A stretch of 64,000 nucleotides of DNA from Rotaria macrura (Eukaryota > Rotifera > Eurotatoria > Philodinida > Philodinidae). Where the stretch lies: contig OENT01000119.1 in the NCBI GenBank assembly GCA_900239685.1, positions 1-64,000 on the forward strand, in the 5' to 3' direction. Below the pieces are notes generated by a model. It was given only the letters and a program-made list of their open reading frames with translations. It did no database searches and was not told where the DNA came from. Position 1 is the first letter of the stretch; each line of letters begins with the position of its first letter. Shown piece by piece: positions 25,505 to 37,100 of the stretch. A program made the translations under genes and the position numbers.

Positions 25505-28500
25505 TGTAAATTAAATTCTATCGCACATATTGATGGATTCGAACTAATCAATAAGAAAGTACAAAAGACAACTAGATATTGTTTGATGACATTTGCATAG
25601 ATAATTTTACCTTGAAATCAATACTATCGTTATGAGAACAGAAACACACAAGAAACGTAGTCACAAGTCAAACATATATTTCGTTTTCTTGTGATCAAAA
25701 GAAATTAGTTACACACACACATACAGACTGAAAATACTACGAACATTGCTCACATTGCGTCAAATCGTAATTGTGAACCAATCAAATCCTGAATCCGTAG
25801 TTTACCAGCATTCGATCACATTTTTATTCATTTTTTTTATGATAGACGAATGTTACACAAGTTGTGATACGAATAGTCTAGTAAAAAATTGAGGTTGCAT
25901 CTATGATCTTGATAATTCTTTTTTGTCCGACGCAAAGAAAAAACAAAACGTACTTGGAAAATACATGCTACGTTCATCATGCTGTACGTATCTATTTAGT
26001 AAAAAGAAGATGAACACTCATACTTACGCTGATACTTCAACTCTGAATCTTTTAAGTGTTACAGACTGTTAATTAATTGGCTGATTTTTTTTCTTTTCTC
26101 GATGATTCGATGCAGATTTGAGAATAACTGTTGGTTATGAAGAAACTAATAGTTAACTGAGAAAGGTTTCGGTGCAATTACTAGAGGATGAAAAAAAGAA
26201 CCACAATGCACCGATTTTATCTGAGAAGATCAAAACATCCTACAATGGATACAGTTCTTGTTGATTCCAAAAAATATCCTATCAGGAAACTCTTTAGATC
26301 TACATAGAAGTTACGACAACAACAAAAAAAACTGTGGTAATATACATCTTTTTCATCGTACAGAGCCGATAACCAAAAATTCAAAGATTATTGAATCTTT
26401 TAGCGATGATTTTTAGAGTTCGTTACCGTTGAACTTGGTACTTTTGCATGATTTCATACATAAGCTCTCATCACGAGATGTTCCCATAGTTAATGTCGGG
26501 TCTGACTTGACGTGAATCCACTGCCGGCTGGCCAATCATTTTTTTAATTTTGTGATATACATTATTAAATTGAAAATTTCGAATAAATGTATCATTTTAG
26601 TTTCAATTATTTATCCGAACAATTTTCACGTAAGTAACAAATTGCACTTCAGCAGTTGATTGAACATCGGAACCAAGGTCTGAACCGTGAAAATATACTT
26701 CAGCACTTCTTAATTTAGCATTTCAGTAGTACTAAACTTAATAACAGTGCTTATATCAACTATTTTACAGTTAGAAAGTCTCTTACTGTTTCTAGAAGAC
26801 GAGGATTCTTCTGATACTTTGATGATTTCGGGTTCATTTCATGTTTTTGAAGATGAGCTGAGACTGAAAATATGATTTTAGGTCTAGATGATTCTTTTAG
26901 AATCAGCGGACTCTTGATTATTTCAATTATTTTTCTCGTAATACTGATTAGATTCAACGGTAGTTGTACAACATCTAAAGTAAAATAATCGAGAAATACA
27001 ATGGTACACGAGTAGAAGTTGGAAAATCAAAAATATCCATAAAGCATCATCGATTATGACAATTGTTTGTAAAAAAATTTCGAAAAACTTATTAGACGAT
27101 CTATTATAGAAAATTGGTTAATCGAATAATCAATATTGCAATACATTCATTGCTCCAACTCCACCAGATCAATACGGACAGATAAATTGCCGAATATGCT
27201 GAGCGAACTACTTTGAAACGCTTAAGAAAAATACTAGATGACCACTAGAAATTCATGTAACATCCTTCGACGGTAAATACTTTACTAACCACTTTCAGTA
27301 GTAATCACAGTTATACCAGTAACTTCTGTTCTTCTGAGTATAGTTTTTGTTTTGCTTGTCTATTGAACAATCACCTTCAACATGGCGACAAAGTAATTTT
27401 CATTTGTCAAAAATATTAACCAACAGATGGCTTTCCCATCGTCCTGCATTTTCATGCATGCACGTATTTGTGTACGGCATGAAACATTGACGATCACATA
27501 ATCATTTCTTTCAGTTTCAGAAAATGCTCGATGGATTCGAAAAATGAATAGAAAACTGCTTCCAATGATTAAAATTGTTACGATTGACGACTTTTCGAGC
27601 GACTTAAGTCAATCTAATGCTTTGTTGCAAGAATATAACATGAAGTTTAGTCATTGTTGATGGAAATCTTGTAAAAATTCACAACTATACTTTATTACAC
27701 TTACCTACATCATATTCTACTAAAATGAGGCAAAGGACTTTGAAATGATAGAGCCAAATGACAGAAAAGATAATCTATTGTAATCCCATGCTTCCTTGGT
27801 TCTTGACTAACCAGAATTAATTAGAGTTTTGATTAAAATAATTTATCATCACTTGTTTGATCTCATTATATTCTAGATGCGATAAATATTATCAAGATAC
27901 TTTCGATTATCATGCATATCTATTTAAATGAAAATGTAATATGCGTGGAAAAATATCGAAGCACATCAAATTAAAACCTAACATATCCACTTATGAATGA
28001 TATATTAATTAGCTATTAAATTTATTGCATATTTAGTTAATTATATTGATTGATAAGAATATGAACATGAATCATACTTATGATTGCAATACGTTTACTA
28101 ATATCAACCAAATACATAAGAGAATTAACGAATACAATAGACTCTTCTGAACAATAGAGCATAGTCTTCATTGACTCAATCACGTGTATATGTTTGAATG
28201 AAATTTTTCGGTTGTGATATATTCATAGAAAATTTCTTTTGTTTTTCGTTGTATATTTATTTTTATTGAATATGAACTGAGATGTCATGTAACTCATTCA
28301 CATGTATAATTGATGAACAATTTTTTGAAACAACTGTTGATGTAATTCCTTCTACTAAATATATGCTTGTCGTTAATTGTATCAAACAGTTTTCAATCTT
28401 GTAAGAGAATAAAACAGATAATAATCGATTCTTATGTTTATCTTGTGTAAAAAGAAAAAAAAGTAATTGTCTAGTTCTCAGTAATGTGTCACTTTAATTT

Positions 28501-29047
28501 ATTATTTCAATGATTTTACATGAGTTCGAGCTTTTCTTAGGAGTCAAATAATTAGAATCATGGATTATAAGATTAGTTATCTGAGCATATAACTTTGTCT
28601 TACTTCAACATATCCAAAAATAGTAAAATTAATTTTACAGAACACCTTCCATACAGACATTGGATGTTATTCAATATTTGCTTTGTCTTTGTTGGAATGT
28701 CTCTTTCGTTGAGTAAATATTCTTGAGCAATATAAAATAGAAAGCAAAGAAATTCATCTATGATTTCGATTGCATCACGAATAATATTTTCTATCTGCAA
28801 TCAAATGCTTTCTTCAGGATGACATTTCTGTTGAATAATATCTCTTTCTGTAAAGGATGGCTATGTAACATTCGGGTTCTAGAGACCTACTACTCTTCAC
28901 ATCTGACGAGATTGTTTCTCATTCCCCATCACACCTCAGATAGTCTTTTATCTCGTCGTCCTTTTCTGCTGAAACATAAACTATTGACTCTATGCTTCTT
29001 TTTGTCAAATGGGAAAGAAATAAAATTTTAAATGACTATTTGCTGTT
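25505..29047. other. Gene-poor region
   Basis: About 3.5 kb without a supported gene. Short minus-strand frames at 26760-26957 and 28600-28800 and a plus-strand frame at 28819-29031 have no recognisable domain or clear exon structure. The sequence is AT-rich and otherwise featureless by eye. Confidence 0.4.
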
Positions 29048-29581
29048 TTAAAAAGTTGTCGTATAAAATATATCTAGTGGCAAATGCGTTCGTCTTCCGA
29101 TCATGGATGATGATCGAACTGGCATTCGTCGAAACTTTTCTTCGCATGGAATAGAATTGCGTAAAGGATGTGGCTTTCTCATATGACTTGTGCCAAAATG
29201 TTGTTGTGGGTAAATATAACCTCCATGATGAATTCGATCGTACATTAAAGAATATTCACCAAGTTTTTTACAATTAAAATAAGATATGGACTCAAATGTG
29301 GAACTATTAGAATTTGTCAATAATTGTGAATGTCGAGAAGGTTTTCGTTTGAAAAGATTATCATGAGCTCTATCAATTTCACACAGTGACCATTCATAAT
29401 AATTTGGCATGTAATCATCATTGATCAATGTTTCATCATGTTTTTGAAAACTTTCGAGATTTTTCATGATAATTGTTTGATGCGATGCTTGTGGATGAAT
29501 TTTTTCCCAACTATCTTTACTTGGATAACTCAATTTGAACGAATGAATATCATTATTATGATTTTTAGAGTAGTCTTTCAT
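29048..29581 (-). CDS. Hypothetical protein (177 aa)
   Basis: An intact 177-codon frame starting at ATG 29581, nine bases after a possible TATTAG acceptor (exon start about 29590). The protein is hydrophilic, rich in His, Ser, Tyr and Asn, with a basic C-terminus containing several Arg-Arg pairs. It has no signal peptide or membrane segment. The length and natural composition support coding, but I do not recognise it. It lies 550 bp downstream, on the same strand, of the SUEL-like membrane protein gene; it might be a further exon of that gene, though I could not find an in-phase junction. Confidence 0.5.
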   Translation of the reverse strand: MKDYSKNHNNDIHSFKLSYPSKDSWEKIHPQASHQTIIMKNLESFQKHDETLINDDYMPNYYEWSLCEIDRAHDNLFKRKPSRHSQLLTNSNSSTFESISYFNCKKLGEYSLMYDRIHHGGYIYPQQHFGTSHMRKPHPLRNSIPCEEKFRRMPVRSSSMIGRRTHLPLDIFYTTTF

Positions 29582-30131
29582 CGATAATATCTAATAGCTA
29601 ATATATGACAGAATAGTTTACGCGCAAACAAATGAACATAGTAGTATTTCAATACACGAATTCATAATTCCTCATGCGACTGTATGAAGTGTAATCGTAC
29701 ACGTGCATTGTAACATTAAATACAACAAAGTATACAAATTGTTAATGTTTCAAAATTTTTCATCGAATACAATTACTTGATAATTATTCGAAACAGAGCT
29801 CGTAATATTTTTGTTGAACTTATCCTGTACGTTAGCAACTTCACATAGTTCGATCAGTCAATCGTGAAATAAGCCATCGAATTTGAGTGTTCATAGTGTA
29901 TCAGTTTACCTTCGAAGTACATAATAGTTCATCTACTTTTCATGACGTTAATTATGGTTAGATGATATTTATTGGGAAATAGAAAAATTACAATTGACAC
30001 TTGTTATTTGCGAACTATTCGATAGTACTTGCTCATTATCTTAAATTATATTACACGTCTATAATTGAAAACGATTGATTACGTATTGATTATTATCATA
30101 TTGCACAATCGCACGTATGCTATCGACCGAT

Positions 30132-30910
30132 TTATAATGTTCTGAACGACGAGATTTGACGATTTTCGAATGGATTCGCATGAAGACAACGATTATCAAC
30201 AATAATTGAGTGATTATTTTTCATGGATAAAAAATTAAAATTCATCATATCCTCACTTGCAAACGATGTTTGAGACATTAAATCATAGCCATCGTCGTTG
30301 TCGTCATCATCATCATCATCATCATCATCATCGTGATGATAGTGAAGGAAACAAATACAAAATATAATTATCCAAAAAATAACTATCGTACTGATGCCAA
30401 TCAGAAATAAAATAATACTTTCTTCAGAAATCGAAAACTTTGTCAGAAAAGAAATATTCTTTAGAGTGAAACTATGTCGTTGCAAATCAGACACAGCAGT
30501 TATTCTGAAATAATTTTAAATGCCTTAATTTTGTTCGATTTAAAAATAAAATCTCTTTGTTTTACGTACTTATATGAGCATTGATAAGTAATATGAACAT
30601 GTTTAGAATATGAATGATGATCACAATTGAGTTGAACAGGTTTAGCATGAAATTGACATGGAGGATGATGATTCATACAAGCATTAATATTTGATGCTGA
30701 GTATAAATTAAAACAATTTGCATTTGAATAGTTCAATAATTGAATCTTTAAATGATTTAAATTATAGGGACAGCGAATCCGGTGTTGTTGATCATCTGTT
30801 GATAAATGGATATGTTTTAGAAAAATGAAAGATGAACTTTGTGAATTCGGTATAAATTTTCCATGAATTCGACTCAGAATTAATATTAAGACACATAATA
30901 TCGAGAACAT
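30132..30910 (-). CDS. Single-pass membrane protein with SUEL-lectin-like ectodomain
   Basis: Exons 30910-30570 and 30504-30132 (237 aa); the 65-bp intron is phase 2. I start at the ATG at 30910, which gives a clean signal peptide (MFSILCVLILILSRIHG); the frame stays open further upstream without another ATG. The ectodomain has about eight cysteines in a pattern resembling the galactose-binding SUEL/rhamnose-binding lectin fold: RCPYNLNHLKIQ at the start, Cys-containing loops, and HITYQCSY at the end, where such domains typically end in V/I-x-Y-x-C. A transmembrane helix follows (IILFLIGISTIVIFWIIIF), then a cytoplasmic tail beginning with His residues and eleven consecutive Asp. The layout recalls EVA1-type receptors, but domain assignment is by eye. 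Function is probably adhesion or ligand binding. Confidence 0.7.
30305..30336. repeat. (ATC)n trinucleotide tract encoding poly-Asp
   Basis: A GTC/ATC trinucleotide run that, read on the minus strand, encodes most of the aspartate run just inside the membrane of the SUEL-like protein. Such a tract is likely to vary in length between alleles. Confidence 0.8.
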
Positions 30911-30973
30911 TATGTTATGGTAAAATAAGATAATATGTATGAGTAAAATTATTATGGACAAAATGTGTCGCAC

Positions 30974-31655
30974 GATTTCTCGCTTGTTGAAAGCGGAACG
31001 AATAGAACGAGGTACAAAAAAATGAAAAAAATCTTTTTACATGGATGACTTCAGATATATTTAAATGTCCTCTTGAACAACTGATGACATTGCGTCATAT
31101 CATACTGCATAAAAAAACTATGACTGAAAAAATTCCTTTCAAAACTACAATATGACATTCTTAAAAAAATTTTGATCTTGTGTAATTGACATAGGCTATG
31201 CTTTGATAACAGAAACCATTCCAAATACAACTAAAATGAAATGGTTTGGTTTTTGAAAATTAGAATCACACAATTAGTTGATTTTGAACTGAAAAATTTC
31301 AATTTCGTCAGAATAAGAAAATGAAGGAGTGCAACTAAGCGATCAAGTATTCATTATAATGATTTTGATCGTTTCTAGAAAAAGAAATCTATAAGAGAAC
31401 CATTCCCGCATCATTCTATTGTATGCAGTTTTCAAACAAAGATAAGTTTAGATTACTCAGTGTCCGTTTTAATTACTTCGAAACTGTGGCCAACACACGC
31501 ATCTTTTATCGTTGTCATATGTATACATACAGATAGATAACTTCTTTAAACGTCATGCTTTCCATGCATGTAAACCATTGTTATCTTTCATATATATATA
31601 TTTATATATTGATATACCAAGCAGCGTATCTTTATTCTATTTTGCTTCATTTTAG
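30974..31655. other. Divergent intergenic region
   Basis: The region between the SUEL-like gene (minus) and the first CPVL gene (plus) shows no coding exon. It ends in the TTTTAG acceptor (31655) that precedes the CPVL start codon by 12 bases. It presumably carries the promoters of both genes. Confidence 0.5.
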
Positions 31656-31667
31656 TCCTTGTAAAAG

Positions 31668-34002
31668 ATGCGTTTATTTTTTGCTGCGATCGTCTGTTTG
31701 GTTGCATTTCAGTGTATAAATGCATATCGAGGTCCATTTCGTAAGATGTTTCCAACTCGAAAGCCAACGGTTCTTACAGCTGAAGATGATCCTGGTGAGC
31801 CTCTCTTCCTGACGCCTTATCTTGAACAAGGTCAAATTGAAGAGGCAAGAAGATTAAGGTATGACGTATAGGTTTCTTTTCTCGTATTGCTTATGAATGT
31901 ATTGATTTAGTTCGGTTGAACTACCTCCATATAAACAACAATCATTCTCTGGCTATTTAACTGTGAATAAGCAGTATAATTCAAACATGTTCTTTTGGTT
32001 TTTTCCGGCACAAAATGGTAATAAACCTGATACACCAGTAATGCTTTGGCTTCAAGGTGGTCCTGGTGCTTCATCACTTTTTGCTCTATTCACGGAAATA
32101 GGTCCAATTTATATTGACGCCAATGGAAATATTCAATTACGTCAAGTAACATGGAATGCAAATTACCATTTACTTTTTATTGATAATCCTGTTGGTACAG
32201 GTTATAGTTTTACGTCCAATGATCAAGGTTATGCTCGTACACAAGATGATGTTGCACGTGATCTCTATTCAGCATTAACACAATTCTTTCAAATTTATAC
32301 TGATTATGCATCGAATCCATTCTATGTTACAGGTGAAAGTTATGGAGGAAAATATGTTCCATCCATAACATATAAAATTCATGTTGAAAATCAAGATCCA
32401 AAAGTTAAAGTTAAAATCAATTTGAAAGGTATGACGATTGGCGATGGTTTAACTGATCCGTACAATCAATATATGTATGGTGATTTCCTTTATCAGGTAT
32501 GCTAATTAAAATTGGCATCTTTGCAGAATAGACTTAAATTGTCGTAGAACTTGAAAGTTGCTAGATATTATTTATCAAGGATCTCTGCGAATATTTTTAA
32601 AAACATAAATTATTCTATTAAAATTAGAATTAGTTTCATGATAACGTTCAAAGATAAAATTTATGTAATTCTATTCAAGGTTTAAAAGAAACCTTCTTAT
32701 TTTTCGTTATTTTCTTAATGAATAAACACTTCAATGTTTAGAGTAATGCTAGAAACTTAATTATCGGTTAGATGAGATGCTATGTTATTCTATGTAGATT
32801 TACTATCAATAGAATATCTTCATCAAAGACACTCATGATTGTAACTGCCTGTACATACGCATAAACTACTTCAAGGTTATAAATTAGATCAAATTGTTCT
32901 GTCCCTTCGCTTAGCATAATATATCACGCTAAAGTTATCTTATCGTGTTTATATTAATAATAGAATTTCGTATGAAAATAGTTCGATAGTTTTAATTATT
33001 GTGAATATCAAATAAATAGATGCATACTCTCTCTGGAAAAGCATAACTATTTTTTAACAAACGTTAAGTAGTGTTTAATGTTCAAAACAAAAACGAGTCT
33101 AAAACGGTCATCATTCGTCACATATCTGATTACTTTCGATCTTTCTACTCGCAGCTAGATCGTCTCGTTCACATGAATGTTTCTTTATTGGAATTCAACC
33201 GATTTTACTTGCCTAAAATGAATACGTAGATACTTGTTTGATGATACCGTGCACCATCACTTTTTTGATTGCTAGATTGGTCTAATTGATTTGACTCAAA
33301 AAGCATACGTCGATTTGCAAACAGCTCTTATGCGTTATGCTATACAACAAGAACGATATATCGATGCATTTCGTCTATTCGATGCTCTACTTAATGGTGA
33401 TCTTATTAATACAACATCATACTTTTACAATGTAACTGGTATTAAAAATTATTTCAACTTCTTATTAACCAATGAGCCAGAAGATGAAGGTTATTTCGTT
33501 CCATTTGTGACCAGTGATGATCGACGAAAACAAATTCATGTCGGTAATTTATCTTATGGTAGTCAAAGTGATACTGTAGAAAAAATGTTACTCAATGATG
33601 TGGTAAGAACACAGTGTTATCTATCGAAATAATCTTTTAAGTTATTTTCTTTTGAAAACTCGTTAGATGCAAAGTATGGCATGGAAAGTTGCTGCCATCG
33701 CCAATGCTAATTATAGTGTATTGATTTACAATGGTCAATTAGATATTATTATTGCTGTACCATTAACAATGGAATGGATTAGTCAATTAACATGGAGTGG
33801 TACTGATGAACTACGACAAGCACCACGAAAAGTGTGGAAAGTAGCTGACACAGATCCTGAAATAGCTGGTTATGTTAAAACAGCGAATAACAATCGCTTT
33901 TTTCTTGCTACAGTACGTAATGCTGGTCATATGGTTCCATATGATCAACCACGAGCCATGCTTGATCTACTCGAGCGTTTTTTGGCAGCTCAACCAAAAT
34001 AA
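31668..34002 (+). CDS. CPVL: CPVL-like serine carboxypeptidase, copy 1
   Basis: Four exons: 31668-31858, 31911-32496, 33276-33602 and 33667-34002 (479 aa, like human CPVL). Introns are 52, 779 and 64 bp. Peptidase family S10 enzymes remove C-terminal residues in the lysosome or secretory pathway. A signal peptide (LFFAAIVCLVAFQCINA) is followed by a pro-region with EPLFLTPYLEQGQIEEAR, nearly as in CPVL. The oxyanion motif is LWLQGGPGASS. The catalytic Ser207 lies in GESYGGKYVP, where most family members have GESYAG. Asp394 is in YNGQLDII and His456 in NAGHMVPYDQP, so the triad is complete. It converges on the phosphatase gene (stops 142 bp apart), and its AATAAA is at 34088-34093. Two blocks are almost identical to copy 2 while the rest is clearly diverged. 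Confidence 0.95.
31785..32006 (+). repeat. Conversion-like identical tract A (copy 1 side)
   Basis: This 222-bp block matches 37425-37646 with a single difference (T at 31823, A at 37463). It covers the end of exon 1, the whole 52-bp intron and the start of exon 2. Identity stops abruptly on both sides, where the two genes are strongly diverged. An intron identical base for base is not expected from selection on the protein. Confidence 0.9.
32179..32344 (+). repeat. Conversion-like identical tract B (copy 1 side)
   Basis: This 166-bp block is identical to 37816-37981. It encodes the segment from DNPVGTGYSF to the active-site GESY. It is separated from tract A by about 170 bp of clearly diverged coding sequence and is followed by scattered differences. 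Confidence 0.9.
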
Positions 34003-34144
34003 ACAAATAAATAATGAAGACGTTTCTTTATTTGCTTGTTTTTATTCTAAGTTCATTAATTATTTTTGAGAAGATTTTTATGAAAAGAATAAAGATTTCG
34101 TAGGCTTATAAATGTTAGAAAACAAAAATGACTAGAAAAAATAG

Positions 34145-37100
34145 TTATGATGATTTTAGAGTTTCTTGATCATTATCATAGATACTGTTATTTAATGATA
34201 AACATGATTTAGCAGATGTAAGTTTGAATGATTCATCTAAATATGTCAACATCATTTCATAAAGATATTCATATTGTGCCTAGACAAAAAAAGCATAGCA
34301 AAGAAACATAAGAGATAAAACGTTAATGATCTTTCCACATACGATCGATGTAATCATAGCAGGTCTTTGCCGTTGTAATGTACGTACACGTTGAAATATA
34401 TCGATGTGATGTTCATTTTTAAGCTGATCCAATAGCATAACAATTGTACAATATATGGAGCAACATGGACCACCATATCTAGAAATTCATTCTCTTTGGC
34501 AATTATGATATTATATGCATCTGGTTGATTGAAAGTAGATTCAGACTAAGAGAAAAAGCTGCAAGCACTAATCTCACTGGGATTAACATGTACAACTGGA
34601 TGTTGTTGTTAATCAGAGTAATAATCTATTTCAGTTTGTATGTCTTGATTATTTTGGTACGTAATACTTTAGAATTGAAAATAAAATATCTTGTTCGACA
34701 CTCAATAGTCGAATGTTAAAGTTGATTATGACTTGGAAAACAGTTCGATTTTATAGCTCTGAAATATCGAATTAATATTATGTTTTATTCATCACTAATA
34801 AAAAAGAGAAACTTCGATGAATATTTGTGGTTCAGTTGAAAGGCCTTGTCATCAATGTTGTATCTTGAAGGTAAAAGTTGTGACAGTAAGCGAAGCTTTT
34901 TAAGGATGCTCAAGATGTTTATCGAAAGACTCTTTAATTACATTCATCAATTCCGACAGTCTCAGATCATGTTTACACGTTCATCAAAACAGAGAAATGA
35001 TATTCTAGTAGATAGATCGAGAGTAAAGATGTTTTAAATGCTTTTCTCGAAAAACCAATAATCAATTATTATTCATCTCATGTCACAATACAAGAAGAGT
35101 GTGAAATGTAACTGAAGAACAGTCAGCGTGTTTTAGTTTCGAATGATAGGTTTAGCGAGTAAGCTGAGTAATCTTATCATATAATCCCTATCGGAAATGT
35201 GAAGAATGTGACATTGAAATTTGATAAAAAAAGAAAATATTCTCAAGCTAAGTTTTCTACAACAATTCAAATATTCAGTAGGAATTATGTATTATGATTA
35301 CATACGAATCATCAAAAATCCATGAGGTTTTTCTTTTCAAAAGCTCAAATAAGTTATCTGAAATCGTGCATTATATGCACGATTTCGCTTTAACATACTC
35401 TTATAGTGATAATGCAATAACTTCACACAACTGTATAATACATAAGTATCGCTAAGATTTAGAACTGTCGATCTATGATATTTATGCGATTACGTCGTTA
35501 TTCAGTATTCTCTATGGAAAAAAATCCCAGAAAAACATTATGATTGCCGATAAAAACCACTTGAAATATTCGAAAAATATCTCAAAACATATCATACCCA
35601 CAATGAACAGTTACATATGGTTCTTGATTGCTTCTATCTCTTCGTTTGTGTACAAGATCCATAAAATCAAACAAATCATGTATTAATATAATTGGTATAC
35701 ATTGTTCATTTTCATATTCATCATTATTGCATATAGGAAGAAGACATTCGTAATGATAAATTATTTTCGATAGAACTTCACGTGTATCAATCAAGGAAAA
35801 TTGACGGATAATATATTTTTCTTCAATTATTTCTTTTTCTACTAATTTTAATAAACTTGTAGAGCCAATCTTCATCGTAGTATCAACATCATCTGGATAA
35901 TAAGTTGCACATTTGGGAAAAGTCTACATTATATTAACGATGTTGATAGAGAAATTTCTTTCTACAAGTTCATCTTACTTCAATTGATGTATGCAATTGT
36001 ACAATACAATTTGAATCGTGTTCTATGAACATACGCCAAAATTCATCGATGGTTTCTGATAACGGATCTTGTGTTATTATAAATGAAGATTTATTTGAAT
36101 ATCCCTAATATCGAATCAAATTTTGATGATTCTCAAATTTAGATTCTAAAAATTACTTCGATAAGTGATGCATTTATATATGGATGTCCAAGTATGCGAC
36201 TTAAACGAACACGATTATGATCATCTACACGAAAAAGAAATAAAGTCTTCTACTTTTATTGATCTTAATCGGTCCATACATGGTATGATTTGAGTATGTC
36301 GGTTTTTATCTATATTAGTTGACAGATGAGCATCACGACTGGATACATTTTCGACTAATAATATTTCTAACTTCTAAAAATCAATAGTAATTTAATGCAT
36401 AACTGTACAACGGTCAAAAATAAATAGATAATAAATCTTCAACACATTGGAAATTTTCTATGTTATTTATTTCCTTTAGATGAACTTCTATTAGAAATAT
36501 GTTGAACGTCATCACATGTAGATTCAACAAACATCAAATTAAATCTGAAAATGTTTCTTAAAAAAGCATCATCACAAGACTTACATTATATTCAGAAATT
36601 AATAAAGCTTGCTTATTATTTTTAAAATTTTCATATATATATTGGAATTCATTTGGTTCGATTCTCGTATCGCCATACAGATAGTATTCGAGTAACGATC
36701 GATAAATAAATACATATTGTTTCTATTGGAACATTCGAACAAAAATAAGAAAAGAAAAAGAAAAAATTATTTTTCATAAAACGAAACATGAACGTACTAC
36801 TGTTTGTACCATAAGATGGCGTTCACGGCGTATTTTAGATAGAAAATTATACACGTCAACTTTTCCTTCTTGATTAATTTGATCGATCATTGCATCAATA
36901 GTAATATAAGTACCCGTTCGACCAACACCAGCACTAGAACACGGAATGTTGTTATCGTTAAATAGATGAAAATATTTTGTCTTCTCTTGTTCTTCTTACG
37001 TGCAATGAACAACGATTGGATATTGTTCACGATTTGTTTGCTGATTAACATCAATTATTAAACGAAGTAATGTATGTGAATCATTTGGAACATCCATATC

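Noticed and set aside
36374-36584. Coding-looking segment between phosphatase D1 and D2, considered as an extra exon
   Set aside because: It cannot be joined in phase on the left and runs into a stop. Direct splicing of 36585 to 36373 gives an unbroken D1-D2 linker.
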